A DNA stretch of 39,130 bases from an uncultured Lachnospiraceae bacterium (GTDB lineage: Bacteria; Bacillota; Clostridia; Lachnospirales; Lachnospiraceae). The stretch's first letter is position 1, and every line of letters begins with the position of its first letter. Location: positions 1 through 39,130 of the forward strand of contig CAJUAA010000040.1 in assembly GCA_910584205.1 (NCBI GenBank), read 5' to 3'. Below are positions 1-7,007 of the stretch, one piece after another. The notes under the pieces are model-generated. The model was not told where the DNA came from. It was given only the letters and a program-made list of their open reading frames with translations, and did not search any database. Made by a program: the position numbers and the translations under genes.

Positions 1-2237
1 TGAGCATCTTATTTAATGAGAGAACACAGACATTTCATCTGTATAATGAAGAGATCAGTTATCTCATGGCCGTACTGCCGAACGGCCATCTGGGACAGCT
101 GTATTTTGGCGGCAGGATTCATCATAAGGAGGATTTCTCGTATCTGGTGGAGACTTCCTGCCGGCCCATGACCGCTTCTGTATTTGACGGGGACCGGTCT
201 TTTTCTCTGGAGCATATCCGGCAGGAGTACGGGGTGTACGGTACGACGGATTTCCGTCATCCGGCTGTGGAAATCCTTCAGAAAAACGGCAGCCGGATCT
301 CGGATTTTGTCTATCAGGGCCATGAGATCATGGACGGAAAACCAGAACTTCCCGGGCTTCCGGCAACCTATACGGAAGATGCGAAGGAGGCGCAGACGCT
401 GACGGTTTCTTTGAAAGATCCGGTGACCGGGATCGTTCTGAAACTGTTCTATACGATCTTTGCCGGAGGCGGGATTCTCGCACGCAGTGCAGGGCTGATC
501 AATGAGGGGAGCGAGAGCGTGCAGCTGACCCGGGCCATGAGCCTCTGCCTGGATCTGCCGGACTGTGAGTATGAGTGGATGCAGTTCTCCGGCGCATGGG
601 CGAGAGAACGCCACCTGAAGGTGCGCAGGCTGGAACAGGGAATCCAGGCGGTGGACAGTCTGAGAGGAAATTCTTCTCACGACCACAATCCGTTTATCAT
701 TTTAAAGCGCCCAACGGCGGATGAGGAGCAGGGAGAGGTGTTTGGCTTCAGCCTGGTGTACAGCGGGAATTTCCTGGCGCAGGCCCAGGTGGATACCCAC
801 GATATGACCCGGGTGCTCCTGGGGATCAATCCCATGGGCTTTTCCTGGAAGCTGGAGCCGGGCGAGACCTTCCAGACGCCGGAGGCGGTGACGGTCTATT
901 CCAGAAAAGGCCTGGGCGGCATGAGCCGCACCTTCCACAGTCTGTACCGGAAGCGGCTGGCAAGGGGATACTGGAGAGACCGGGAGCGGCCGATCCTCAA
1001 CAACAACTGGGAGGCGACGTATTTTGATTTTACCGAAGAGCGTCTGGTCTCCATCGCGGGCAGGGCGAAGGAATGCGGCGTGGAGCTGTTTGTGCTGGAC
1101 GACGGCTGGTTCGGGGCCCGCAGGAACGACCGTGCGGGGCTGGGAGACTGGACGGCCAACAGGGAGCTTCTGCCCGGCGGCATCACGGGGCTGGCAGAGA
1201 AGATCGAGGCGCTGGGCTTAAAATTCGGCCTGTGGTTCGAGCCGGAGATGGTCAACCAGGATTCCGACCTGTACCGGGCTCATCCGGACTGGATCCTTCA
1301 GACTCCGGACCGGCATCCTTCCCAGGGGCGTTCCCAGTATGTACTGGATTTTTCCCGCAGGGAAGTGGTGGACGGTATTTATGAAATGATGGCGAAGATC
1401 CTTCGGGAGGCAAAGGTATCCTATATCAAATGGGATATGAACCGGAGCATTACAGAGTGCTATTCGAAAGCGCTGCCGGCGGACCGTCAGGGAGAGGTGT
1501 TCCACCGCTACATTCTGGGCGTCTATGACCTGTACGGGCGGCTGACGTCGGAATTTCCTCATGTGCTCTTTGAATCCTGTGCCAGCGGCGGCGGACGGTT
1601 TGATCCGGGCCTTCTGTACTATGCGCCCCAGGGCTGGGCCAGTGACGATTCCGACGCGGTGGAGCGGCTGAAGATCCAGTACGGGACTTCCTTCTGCTAT
1701 CCCGTCAGCAGCATCGGCAGCCATGTGTCCGTGGCGCCCAACCATCAGGTATTCCGCAGGACGCCCCTGTATACCAGGGCAAATGTGGCGTACTTTGGGA
1801 CCTTTGGCTATGAGCTGGATCTGAACCGGCTGACGGACGAAGAGCAGGAGACGGTAAAAGCGCAGATTGCGTTTATGAAGCAGTACCGCAGACTGATTCA
1901 GTTCGGGGATTTTTACCGGCTGAGCAGCCCCTTTGACGGAAACATAACGGCATGGATGGTCGTCAGTGAGGACAAAAAAGAGGCGGTCCTTGGATGGTAC
2001 AAGGTGCTGAACGGCGTCAATCTGCCTTACACAAGACTGCGTCTTCAGGGGCTTGGCCCGGATCTGGCTTATCGGATCTGTGTGGACGGGGAAGAGAGAG
2101 CGGGCGTATATTACGGAGATGAACTGATGAATGCCGGCCTTGTGACCAGCGACAGCGCGTCCGGAGAGGTGTCCCGGGGCGGCAAATCCAGCTGCGATTT
2201 TGATTCCAGAATCTTTGTGCTGAAAGCGGAGGAGTGA
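1..2237 (+). CDS. Alpha-galactosidase, GH36 family (first base outside window)
   Basis: Hydrolyses terminal alpha-1,6-galactosides such as raffinose or melibiose, probably in the cytoplasm since no signal peptide is seen. The frame is open from base 3, and bases 1-2 (tg) followed by agc fit an ATG whose A lies just before the window, giving about 745 residues, normal for GH36. An internal ATG at 66 would remove 22 residues that read like a GH36 N terminus. On this numbering the nucleophile is Asp479 in KWDMNR and the acid/base Asp549 in WASDDSDA; the family also shows WFGARRND, GLWFEPEMVN and SCASGGGRFDPG. The stop lies 6 bases before the next gene, so they are likely cotranscribed. Exact substrate preference cannot be read. 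Family call is secure. Confidence 0.95.
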   Translation, partial: SILFNERTQTFHLYNEEISYLMAVLPNGHLGQLYFGGRIHHKEDFSYLVETSCRPMTASVFDGDRSFSLEHIRQEYGVYGTTDFRHPAVEILQKNGSRISDFVYQGHEIMDGKPELPGLPATYTEDAKEAQTLTVSLKDPVTGIVLKLFYTIFAGGGILARSAGLINEGSESVQLTRAMSLCLDLPDCEYEWMQFSGAWARERHLKVRRLEQGIQAVDSLRGNSSHDHNPFIILKRPTADEEQGEVFGFSLVYSGNFLAQAQVDTHDMTRVLLGINPMGFSWKLEPGETFQTPEAVTVYSRKGLGGMSRTFHSLYRKRLARGYWRDRERPILNNNWEATYFDFTEERLVSIAGRAKECGVELFVLDDGWFGARRNDRAGLGDWTANRELLPGGITGLAEKIEALGLKFGLWFEPEMVNQDSDLYRAHPDWILQTPDRHPSQGRSQYVLDFSRREVVDGIYEMMAKILREAKVSYIKWDMNRSITECYSKALPADRQGEVFHRYILGVYDLYGRLTSEFPHVLFESCASGGGRFDPGLLYYAPQGWASDDSDAVERLKIQYGTSFCYPVSSIGSHVSVAPNHQVFRRTPLYTRANVAYFGTFGYELDLNRLTDEEQETVKAQIAFMKQYRRLIQFGDFYRLSSPFDGNITAWMVVSEDKKEAVLGWYKVLNGVNLPYTRLRLQGLGPDLAYRICVDGEERAGVYYGDELMNAGLVTSDSASGEVSRGGKSSCDFDSRIFVLKAEE

Positions 2238-2243
2238 CAGACG

Positions 2244-2756
2244 ATGAAAGATACAAGACAGTCGCTGTCCAAACGGGTGTTTATGATGGCGACGGGGATC
2301 CTGTTCATCTGCATCTGTGTGGGCAGCTACCGGCTGAGCGGGTTCGGCATGGATGCGTTTACCTGTATGAACCTGGGTATCAGCGGATACCTGGGCATGG
2401 TGTTCGGCACCTGGCAGATGATGGTCAATGCAGTGATTCTGCTGGTGGTGTTCTTCACGGTCCGCCGCTGCATCGGCGCCGGAACCATCGTCAACATGGT
2501 GTGCGTAGGCTACGGAGCCGATCTGATCTGCTGGCTGTTTCAGGATGTGTGGCAGGTGGAGATGACGCTGCCCCTGCGGATTCTGGCGCTGCTTCTTGGA
2601 TGCCTGTTCGCCGGTCTGGGTGTGGCTTTCTGCCTGATGGCGGGAAATGACCTGTGGATGATCCTGGGCGTCGGGACGGTCTGCAACGCCTTTTTAAACG
2701 GGCCGCTGATCCAGTTTTTCAGGGTTCATGTGGCGGAACCGCTGCTGAACCGGTGA
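2244..2756 (+). CDS. YczE/YitT-like integral membrane protein
   Basis: A 170-residue hydrophobic protein with about five predicted membrane segments and few charged residues outside loops. The segment GFGMDAFTCMNLGIS near residue 35 and the layout resemble the YczE/YyaS group of small membrane proteins, whose function is unknown. A GGAGG inside the end of the alpha-galactosidase gene precedes the ATG, so the two genes are probably one transcript. Cotranscription hints at a link to sugar uptake or export, but this is only positional. The gene is followed directly by a perfect hairpin terminator. Confidence 0.75.
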   Translation: MKDTRQSLSKRVFMMATGILFICICVGSYRLSGFGMDAFTCMNLGISGYLGMVFGTWQMMVNAVILLVVFFTVRRCIGAGTIVNMVCVGYGADLICWLFQDVWQVEMTLPLRILALLLGCLFAGLGVAFCLMAGNDLWMILGVGTVCNAFLNGPLIQFFRVHVAEPLLNR

Positions 2757-2759
2757 ATG

Positions 2760-2798
2760 TTTTCCGATTGGCTGTACACCGCTCAGCCAATCGGAAAA
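2760..2798. terminator. Bidirectional terminator between convergent genes
   Basis: Perfect 15-base inverted repeat: ttttccgattggctg (2760-2774) and cagccaatcggaaaa (2784-2798), with a 9-base loop. The ends are T-rich/A-rich on both strands, so it can terminate the alpha-galactosidase/YczE transcript rightwards and the carboxymuconolactone-decarboxylase-like gene leftwards. Confidence 0.85.
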
Positions 2799-2810
2799 GG
2801 AGGGGATGAT

Positions 2811-3188
2811 TTACAGTCCCTCAGAAATAAAAATCTCCTTTGCGGCGAAGACCGCGTTCAGGACTCTTGGAAATCCGGTGTAGGGGATGCACTGCAGAAA
2901 AATCTCGATGATTTTTTCGGGAGTGATCCCCACCTGAAGCGCTCCCCGGATGTGGACCTTTAACTGTGGTTCGCATCCGCCGACCGTGAGCAGGCTGGCA
3001 AGCGTAACCATCTCCCGTTCCCTGAGGGTGAGTCCGTCTCTGGCGTAGATATGACCGAACGCGAATTCGACGATGTATTTCCCCAGATCCGGGGCAATGT
3101 CCTCCAGCGATTTCAGGACGGCTTCGCCGCCTCTGCCGTCGATCTTCTGTAAAAGTTCCATTCCGGTTTCCATTCTTGATTTCTTCAT
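2811..3188 (-). CDS. Carboxymuconolactone decarboxylase (CMD/AhpD) family protein
   Basis: A 125-residue all-helical protein of the CMD family, whose members include gamma-carboxymuconolactone decarboxylases and AhpD-like peroxidase partners. Seen: LREREMVTLASLLTVGG, then Cys72-Glu73 ... His79 in GGCEPQLKVHI, and IFLQCIPYTGFPRVLNA near residues 96-111, the usual CMD order. The CxxC of AhpD is absent, so a classical thiol peroxidase is unlikely; many such genes in anaerobes have no assigned substrate. The ATG follows a strong GGAGG (minus strand, about 3198-3202). It is divergent from a MerR-family gene and its own promoter has MerR-type geometry, so it is probably that regulator's target and responds to an electrophile or redox signal (inference). 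Confidence 0.85.
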   Translation of the reverse strand: MKKSRMETGMELLQKIDGRGGEAVLKSLEDIAPDLGKYIVEFAFGHIYARDGLTLREREMVTLASLLTVGGCEPQLKVHIRGALQVGITPEKIIEIFLQCIPYTGFPRVLNAVFAAKEIFISEGL

Positions 3189-3251
3189 TTCTTTTTTCCT
3201 CCATATTTGTTATGATAGATGTAATGAATGCTGCAGCGTCATTCCATAAAA

Positions 3252-3282
3252 AGCATAGATCCTGGACTATCGTCGAAGTCAA
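3252..3282 (-). promoter_or_regulatory. MerR-type promoter and operator for the CMD-family gene
   Basis: Read on the minus strand: -35 TTGACT (3282-3277), a 19-base spacer, and -10 TATGCT (3257-3252). Inside and around the spacer lies a dyad, CTTGACT / AGTCCAG (6 of 7 bases symmetrical, 8-base centre). A 19-base spacer with a dyad between the boxes is the classic MerR arrangement, in which the regulator untwists the DNA. A MerR gene starts about 220 bases away on the other strand. Confidence 0.7.
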
Positions 3283-3317
3283 GCGGGAAATTGGCGTAAT
3301 TGAAAGGAGAGATTTCA

Positions 3318-3446
3318 TTGAATGATTTAAAAGAACCTGGGAAATTGATGGGGGAATATCCGGTTATTATGATTGCAACATTAGCAGCAGCGGTCGCAGG
3401 CGCCGTCTTGGGAGTCGTCGCATTTTATCAGGGATGGTTAGGCTGA
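3318..3446 (+). CDS. Small membrane peptide, 42 aa, TTG start
   Basis: A 42-residue frame with one hydrophobic segment (about residues 16-37, rich in Ala, Val, Gly) after a charged N terminus MNDLKEPGKLMGEYP. The TTG is preceded by AAGGAGAG with a 6-base gap, a good ribosome site, which is why I treat it as a gene. It ends 51 bases before the MerR gene and may be read with it. A possible extended -10 (TGT TATGAT, 3208-3216) lies about 100 bases upstream. I do not recognise a family. It could be a regulatory or leader peptide or a membrane-stress peptide; expression is unproven. Confidence 0.5.
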   Translation: MNDLKEPGKLMGEYPVIMIATLAAAVAGAVLGVVAFYQGWLG

Positions 3447-3497
3447 CAGCCGTTTCACGGCATCAGGCATACGGCGGTTCGGAAGGGAGAAGACAGA

Positions 3498-3860
3498 ATG
3501 CGGATCGGTGAATTTTCCAGAATCACGGGAATCGGTGCATATACGCTTCGTTATTATGAGAAGAAAGGACTGATCCGGGTGGAGAGAGACCCGGGCGGGA
3601 GGCGCGATTACAGGGAAGCGGATGTGGAATGGGTGAAATTTATCAAGAGGCTGAAGGACACAGGGATGCTTCTTCGGGATATTAAGTATTATTCAGATCT
3701 GCGGTATGCAGGTGACCAGACCATGCCGGAGCGCATGGAACTGCTGCTTCGGCATCGGAGCTTTGTGGAAGAGCAGCAGAGGAAGTGGGAGGAATATCGG
3801 AAGAATCTGGATGACAAGATAGAGATTTACAGGGCCGGGGGAGTGTCAGGCGGTTTATGA
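3498..3860 (+). CDS. MerR-family transcriptional regulator
   Basis: A 120-residue regulator. The first 70 residues hold the winged helix-turn-helix of the family: MRIGEFSRITGIGAYTLRYY, then KKGLI, GGRRDY and FIKRLKDTGMLLRDIKYY. A dimerising coiled coil follows (residues 80-112). No cysteine cluster for metal or redox sensing is visible, unlike SoxR or MerR itself, so it resembles the short AdhR/NmlR-like members. It sits divergent to the CMD-family gene, whose promoter has a 19-base spacer with a dyad; the simplest reading is that this protein activates that promoter. The start has GGGAGA at 3485-3490. Confidence 0.9.
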   Translation: MRIGEFSRITGIGAYTLRYYEKKGLIRVERDPGGRRDYREADVEWVKFIKRLKDTGMLLRDIKYYSDLRYAGDQTMPERMELLLRHRSFVEEQQRKWEEYRKNLDDKIEIYRAGGVSGGL

Positions 3861-3888
3861 AAAACAGCATCTGTTCGAAAGAAGTCCC

Positions 3889-3949
3889 GGAAGGATTTTG
3901 CGGAACGAAGTGAGGGAAAATTCTTCCAGACGCTGGGGCGAAGTGAGGG
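3889..3949. repeat. Imperfect hairpin plus 11-bp direct repeat
   Basis: Between the MerR and alkyltransferase-like genes, ggaaggatttt (3889-3899) pairs with aaaattcttcc (3917-3927), 10 of 11. The 11-mer cgaagtgaggg occurs at 3906-3916, in the hairpin loop, and again at 3939-3949. There is no T tract, so it is not a standard terminator. It may be a degraded repeat element or a processing site. Confidence 0.35.
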
Positions 3950-3982
3950 CAGAGGCGGAATTTACGATAGAGGGTGAAAGAT

Positions 3983-4492
3983 ATGGCAAAGGAAGATAAA
4001 AAAGATTTTAATGCCATGCTGCGTGACAGTAAGGATATGCCGAAATTTCAGACGATTACGGACCAGAAAAGTATCGAGAAATATGGCGGAAGCAATATGT
4101 ACTTTGCTCCGCCGATGGATTACGACAGGGTGATGAAGCGCATTCCCTACGGTAAGGTGATTACGGTTGGGAAAATACGGGAATATTTTGCAGAACGAAG
4201 CGGTGCAGATTTTACAGAGCCTGTGACAGCGGGGATCTTTGTCTCGATCGCGGCATGGGCCAGCCATCAGCGCCCGGACGATAAGACGCCTTACTGGAGA
4301 ACACTGAAGGCAGACGGAGAACTGAACGGAAAATATCCCGGCGGTGTTGAAGCACAGAAAGCAAAGCTGGAAGCGGAGGGACATACCATTATTCAAAAAG
4401 GACGCAAAAATATACGGTACTATGTAAAAGATTATGAGAAAGTTCTCTTTGATTTGAATCATGCAGGGAGTCAGAGATGGTCTACCGATTAA
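3983..4492 (+). CDS. MGMT-like / alkyltransferase-like (ATL) protein lacking the active-site Cys
   Basis: A 169-residue protein with the O6-alkylguanine-DNA alkyltransferase C-terminal fold: IPYGKVITVGKIREY (near residue 53), an Ala-rich helix AAWASHQ, then TPYWRTLKADGEL, GKYPGGVEAQKAKLEAEG. In true MGMT the central motif is PCHRV with the methyl-accepting Cys; here it is PYWRT (Tyr104). That makes it ATL-like, a class that binds alkylated bases and flags them for other repair rather than repairing them. The ATG at 3983 has GAGGG 8 bases upstream; a GTG at 3974 is a weaker alternative. It overlaps the next gene by 16 bases, indicating coupled translation. Confidence 0.8.
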   Translation: MAKEDKKDFNAMLRDSKDMPKFQTITDQKSIEKYGGSNMYFAPPMDYDRVMKRIPYGKVITVGKIREYFAERSGADFTEPVTAGIFVSIAAWASHQRPDDKTPYWRTLKADGELNGKYPGGVEAQKAKLEAEGHTIIQKGRKNIRYYVKDYEKVLFDLNHAGSQRWSTD

Positions 4493-5244
4493 AACAGACA
4501 GAAAAAGCGGCGCCTCTCTTCGCAGGATGGCAGGAGACCATGATCTGGTCGTGCCTGCAGGGTGCGATGGGGCGCATGTACGCGGACAGGCCGGAAAGGC
4601 CTGTGTCTGCCGCGGCGCTGCTCGGCGATTTCTGCTTTCTGGCAGGAAAACCGAACCGGGAACTGATGTTCTGCGGATCAGATCAGCAGGAGTTTCTGAT
4701 TATGGTTCCCGGGAGCAGAGCCTGGGCAGAACTGATCGAGGAGTGTTATGGAGCGCAGGCGGAAAAAGTAGTCCGCTATGCGTTCCGAAAGGAGCCGGAT
4801 GCATTTGACCAAGTGTTTCTGCAGGCGGCCGTGGACGGACTGCCGGAAGAATACACCCTGCGGATGATGGATGAGGAGCTGTTCTGGCGCTGCAGGGAAA
4901 TAAAGTGGTGCAGGGACTGGGTTTCGCAGTATGAAACCTATTCCGTGTATCAAAAGTATGGACTGGGAGCGGTGATCCTGAAAGGCGGAGAGCCGGTTTC
5001 CGGCGCTTCCTCGTATTCCGGCTACCGGGGAGGGATCGAGATTGAGATCGATACCAGAGAGGATCACAGGAGACAGGGACTGGCATTTGTCTGCGGGGCG
5101 AAGCTGATTCTGGAATGCCGCAGACGGGGATGGTATCCGAGCTGGGATGCTCAGAATCCGTGGTCCGCATCACTGGCCCGGAAACTGGGATACCGTCCGG
5201 GCCATGAATATACGGCATATGAAATTGTGAAGAGCAAAACATAG
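4477..5244 (+). CDS. GNAT-family N-acetyltransferase
   Basis: A 255-residue protein. The C-terminal 110 residues look like a GNAT domain: GLGAVILKGGEPVSGASSYS, a beta strand GGIEIEIDT, then REDHRRQGLAFVCGAKLI, the RxxG/A acetyl-CoA loop, and a closing WSASLARKLGY where GNATs bind the cofactor. The N-terminal half fits the two-part GNAT_acetyltran group of Firmicutes. Substrate unknown. Its start lies inside the end of the alkyltransferase-like gene, so the two are probably translated as a pair; whether they act together cannot be told. Confidence 0.85.
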   Translation: MVYRLKQTEKAAPLFAGWQETMIWSCLQGAMGRMYADRPERPVSAAALLGDFCFLAGKPNRELMFCGSDQQEFLIMVPGSRAWAELIEECYGAQAEKVVRYAFRKEPDAFDQVFLQAAVDGLPEEYTLRMMDEELFWRCREIKWCRDWVSQYETYSVYQKYGLGAVILKGGEPVSGASSYSGYRGGIEIEIDTREDHRRQGLAFVCGAKLILECRRRGWYPSWDAQNPWSASLARKLGYRPGHEYTAYEIVKSKT

Positions 5245-5272
5245 GAAAAACGTTCTGGCTTTGGGCTGCAGG

Positions 5273-6205
5273 TTACGGCCGGATGATCGTGCCGGCCTGC
5301 TCCAGAAATGCGGCTTTCGCATCGTCCAGATCCGCGATAACGGCGACGCCGTCCGGTTTTACCGATACGAAAGAAACGGCGGCTACGACTTTGGGGAGCA
5401 CCGAAGCTTCCGCAAACTGTCCCTCTGCGATATAAGAGCGCGCCCGGTCCGCGGACAGCCGGGTCAGCGGTTCACAGTTCTCTTTTCCGTAGTTCAGGTA
5501 CAGATGTTTCTCTCCGGTCAGGAGCAGGAGCATGTCTGCGTCCAGCAGTTCCGCCAGCTTCCCGCTGGCCAGGTCCTTTTCGATGACGGCGCTGGCGCCT
5601 TTCAGCCGGCGGCCCTGTTTCAGAACCGGAATTCCTCCGCCTCCGCAGGCGATGACGATGTGTCCGGCATCGGACAGGGTGCGGATGGCGTCGATCTCCA
5701 CGATATCTTCCGGCTTCGGCGCGGAGACGATCCGGCGGTAGCCGGCGTCGGTCTTTACCACATGGTTTCCTTTTTCTTCTTCGGCTTTCGCCTCTTCTTC
5801 GGTCATTACCCGTCCGATGATCTTCACCGGTTTATAGAAAGAATCATCATAGGGGTTTACAATGACCTGCGTCAGGATCGTGGTGACGGGTTTGTGTATG
5901 CCCCGGCTTAAGAGCTCCTCCCGTATGGCGTTCTGCAGGTCATAGCCGATGTAACCCTGGCTCATGGCGGAGCAGACGGACATGGGCGCGAACGTGTAGT
6001 CCGGATGCTGCTTTCCGAATTCATTCATGGCGGTATGGATCATTCCCACCTGCGGTGCGTTGCTGTGGGAGATCACAATCCGGCAGTCGTTTTCCGCCAG
6101 ATCTGCAATGGCTTTGGCGGCGGCCCTGACTGCGTCTTTCTGTTCCGGGAGGGTGGTTCCCAGCGCTTTGTGTCCAAGTGCGACGACAATTTTCTTTTTG
6201 TTCAT
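5273..6205 (-). CDS. arcC: Carbamate kinase
   Basis: Converts carbamoyl phosphate and ADP to carbamate and ATP, the energy-yielding last step of arginine, citrulline or purine-derivative fermentation. At 310 residues it has normal length. Motifs: an N-terminal nucleotide loop VALGHKALGTTLPEQ (usual form GGNALG), SHSNAPQVG, MSQGYIGYDLQNA, TQVIVNPYDDSFYKP, ACGGGGIPV and GVAVIADLDDAKAA. The ATG has GAGGA 9 bases upstream. No ornithine carbamoyltransferase or deiminase gene is nearby, so the carbamoyl phosphate source is not shown by this window. It lies downstream of ybaK and a gene stub on the same strand. Confidence 0.93.
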   Translation of the reverse strand: MNKKKIVVALGHKALGTTLPEQKDAVRAAAKAIADLAENDCRIVISHSNAPQVGMIHTAMNEFGKQHPDYTFAPMSVCSAMSQGYIGYDLQNAIREELLSRGIHKPVTTILTQVIVNPYDDSFYKPVKIIGRVMTEEEAKAEEEKGNHVVKTDAGYRRIVSAPKPEDIVEIDAIRTLSDAGHIVIACGGGGIPVLKQGRRLKGASAVIEKDLASGKLAELLDADMLLLLTGEKHLYLNYGKENCEPLTRLSADRARSYIAEGQFAEASVLPKVVAAVSFVSVKPDGVAVIADLDDAKAAFLEQAGTIIRP

Positions 6206-6220
6206 GTCTTTTTCCTCATT

Positions 6221-6331
6221 TCATTGTTGCATTGAAGACGTCTTTTCGATCAATGCTGTTTTATCTACATAGATGGGTGAATTGATGCTTTCGTAAAACC
6301 CTTTGCTTCCGGGATTCAGATAACTTCCCAT
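6221..6331 (-). pseudogene. N-terminal stub of an AAA-ATPase-like / PD-(D/E)XK family gene (36 codons)
   Basis: On the minus strand an ATG with AAAGGAG 9 bases upstream opens a 36-residue frame starting MGSYLNPGSKGF and containing SPIYIDKTALI. This is the characteristic start of the large AAA-ATPase-like (DUF1703) proteins common in many copies in Clostridia and Bacteroidetes (typically YLNPGNxGF ... YVDKTxLI). The frame stops after MQQ, before the P-loop, and carbamate kinase begins 15 bases later. Most likely a relic of a deleted gene with its ribosome site intact; it might still act as a translated leader for arcC. Confidence 0.65.
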
Positions 6332-6347
6332 GGGAACACTCCTTTCT

Positions 6348-6836
6348 TTATTCCGGCGTTTCCACAAGATCCGCCAGCTCGTAGCGCAGGATGTTCTTCA
6401 GTTCGCGAAAAGGGACTTCCACCTGATGTCCGATCCGCCCGCCGCTGAACAGGATGGTGTCGAGATCCGCCGCGGACGTGTCCAGGACCGTCCGGAACGT
6501 TTTTTTCATCCCGATGGGGGAGCAGCCGCCGTGCACGTATCCGGTCAGCGGAAGAAGCTCCTTCGATTTGACCATGCGGATGCTTTTTTCACCCACTGCC
6601 CTGGCCGCCTTTTTCAGGTCCAGTTCTTTCTGTACCGGAATCAAGAAGACGTAGTTGGCGTTGGAGCTGCCGACGGTCACCAGTGTCTTGTACACCTGTG
6701 CCGGATTCTGGTTCAGGACAGCGGCGACTTCCACGCCGCTGACAACGCCGGTATCCGTATAGTCGTGGCTGATGCAGGGGATTTTCTTCTGCTCCAGCAG
6801 CCTCATGACATTTGTTTTTTCTGTATTCTTTTTCAA
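6348..6836 (-). CDS. ybaK: Cys-tRNA(Pro) deacylase, YbaK family
   Basis: Trans-editing enzyme that hydrolyses mischarged Cys-tRNA(Pro) (and related aminoacyl-tRNAs). At 162 residues it is typical. Seen: VYKTLVTVGSSN, LIPVQKELDLKKAARAVGEKSIRM with the conserved lysine region near residue 70, LLPLTGYVHGGCSPIGMKK, and FSGGRIGHQVEVPF near the C terminus, which follow YbaK order exactly. It is divergent from murE across a 170-base gap. A gene stub and arcC lie downstream on the same strand and may share its transcript. Confidence 0.92.
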   Translation of the reverse strand: MKKNTEKTNVMRLLEQKKIPCISHDYTDTGVVSGVEVAAVLNQNPAQVYKTLVTVGSSNANYVFLIPVQKELDLKKAARAVGEKSIRMVKSKELLPLTGYVHGGCSPIGMKKTFRTVLDTSAADLDTILFSGGRIGHQVEVPFRELKNILRYELADLVETPE

Positions 6837-6928
6837 TCGAAAAGTCCTCCGTTTTGTACAGGGAACGGTTTGTTTTCCGTATCCGGACAGCGTATTTATG
6901 ACTCTATTATAATGTTGCCAATGGAAAA

Positions 6929-6957
6929 TTGCAAGTGCCGTGCAAATGTGTTATACT
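6929..6957 (+). promoter_or_regulatory. Sigma-A promoter for the murE operon
   Basis: TTGCAA (6929-6934), 17-base spacer, TATACT (6952-6957), about 50 bases before the murE start. A second possible -10 TATAAT lies at 6908-6913 with only a weak -35. The long housekeeping run downstream starts here. Confidence 0.6.
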
Positions 6958-7007
6958 ACACTGAAAAAGCAATCGCAGAACAGTCAGAAGTGAGAAGGAG
7001 GACCTTC

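Noticed and set aside
5245..5272. Terminator between GNAT and arcC genes
   Set aside because: Only 28 bases; no clear inverted repeat or T tract found.
6330..7007. Upstream open extension of murE (226 codons)
   Set aside because: It covers ybaK on the other strand and lies before the promoter and ribosome site at 6929-7007.
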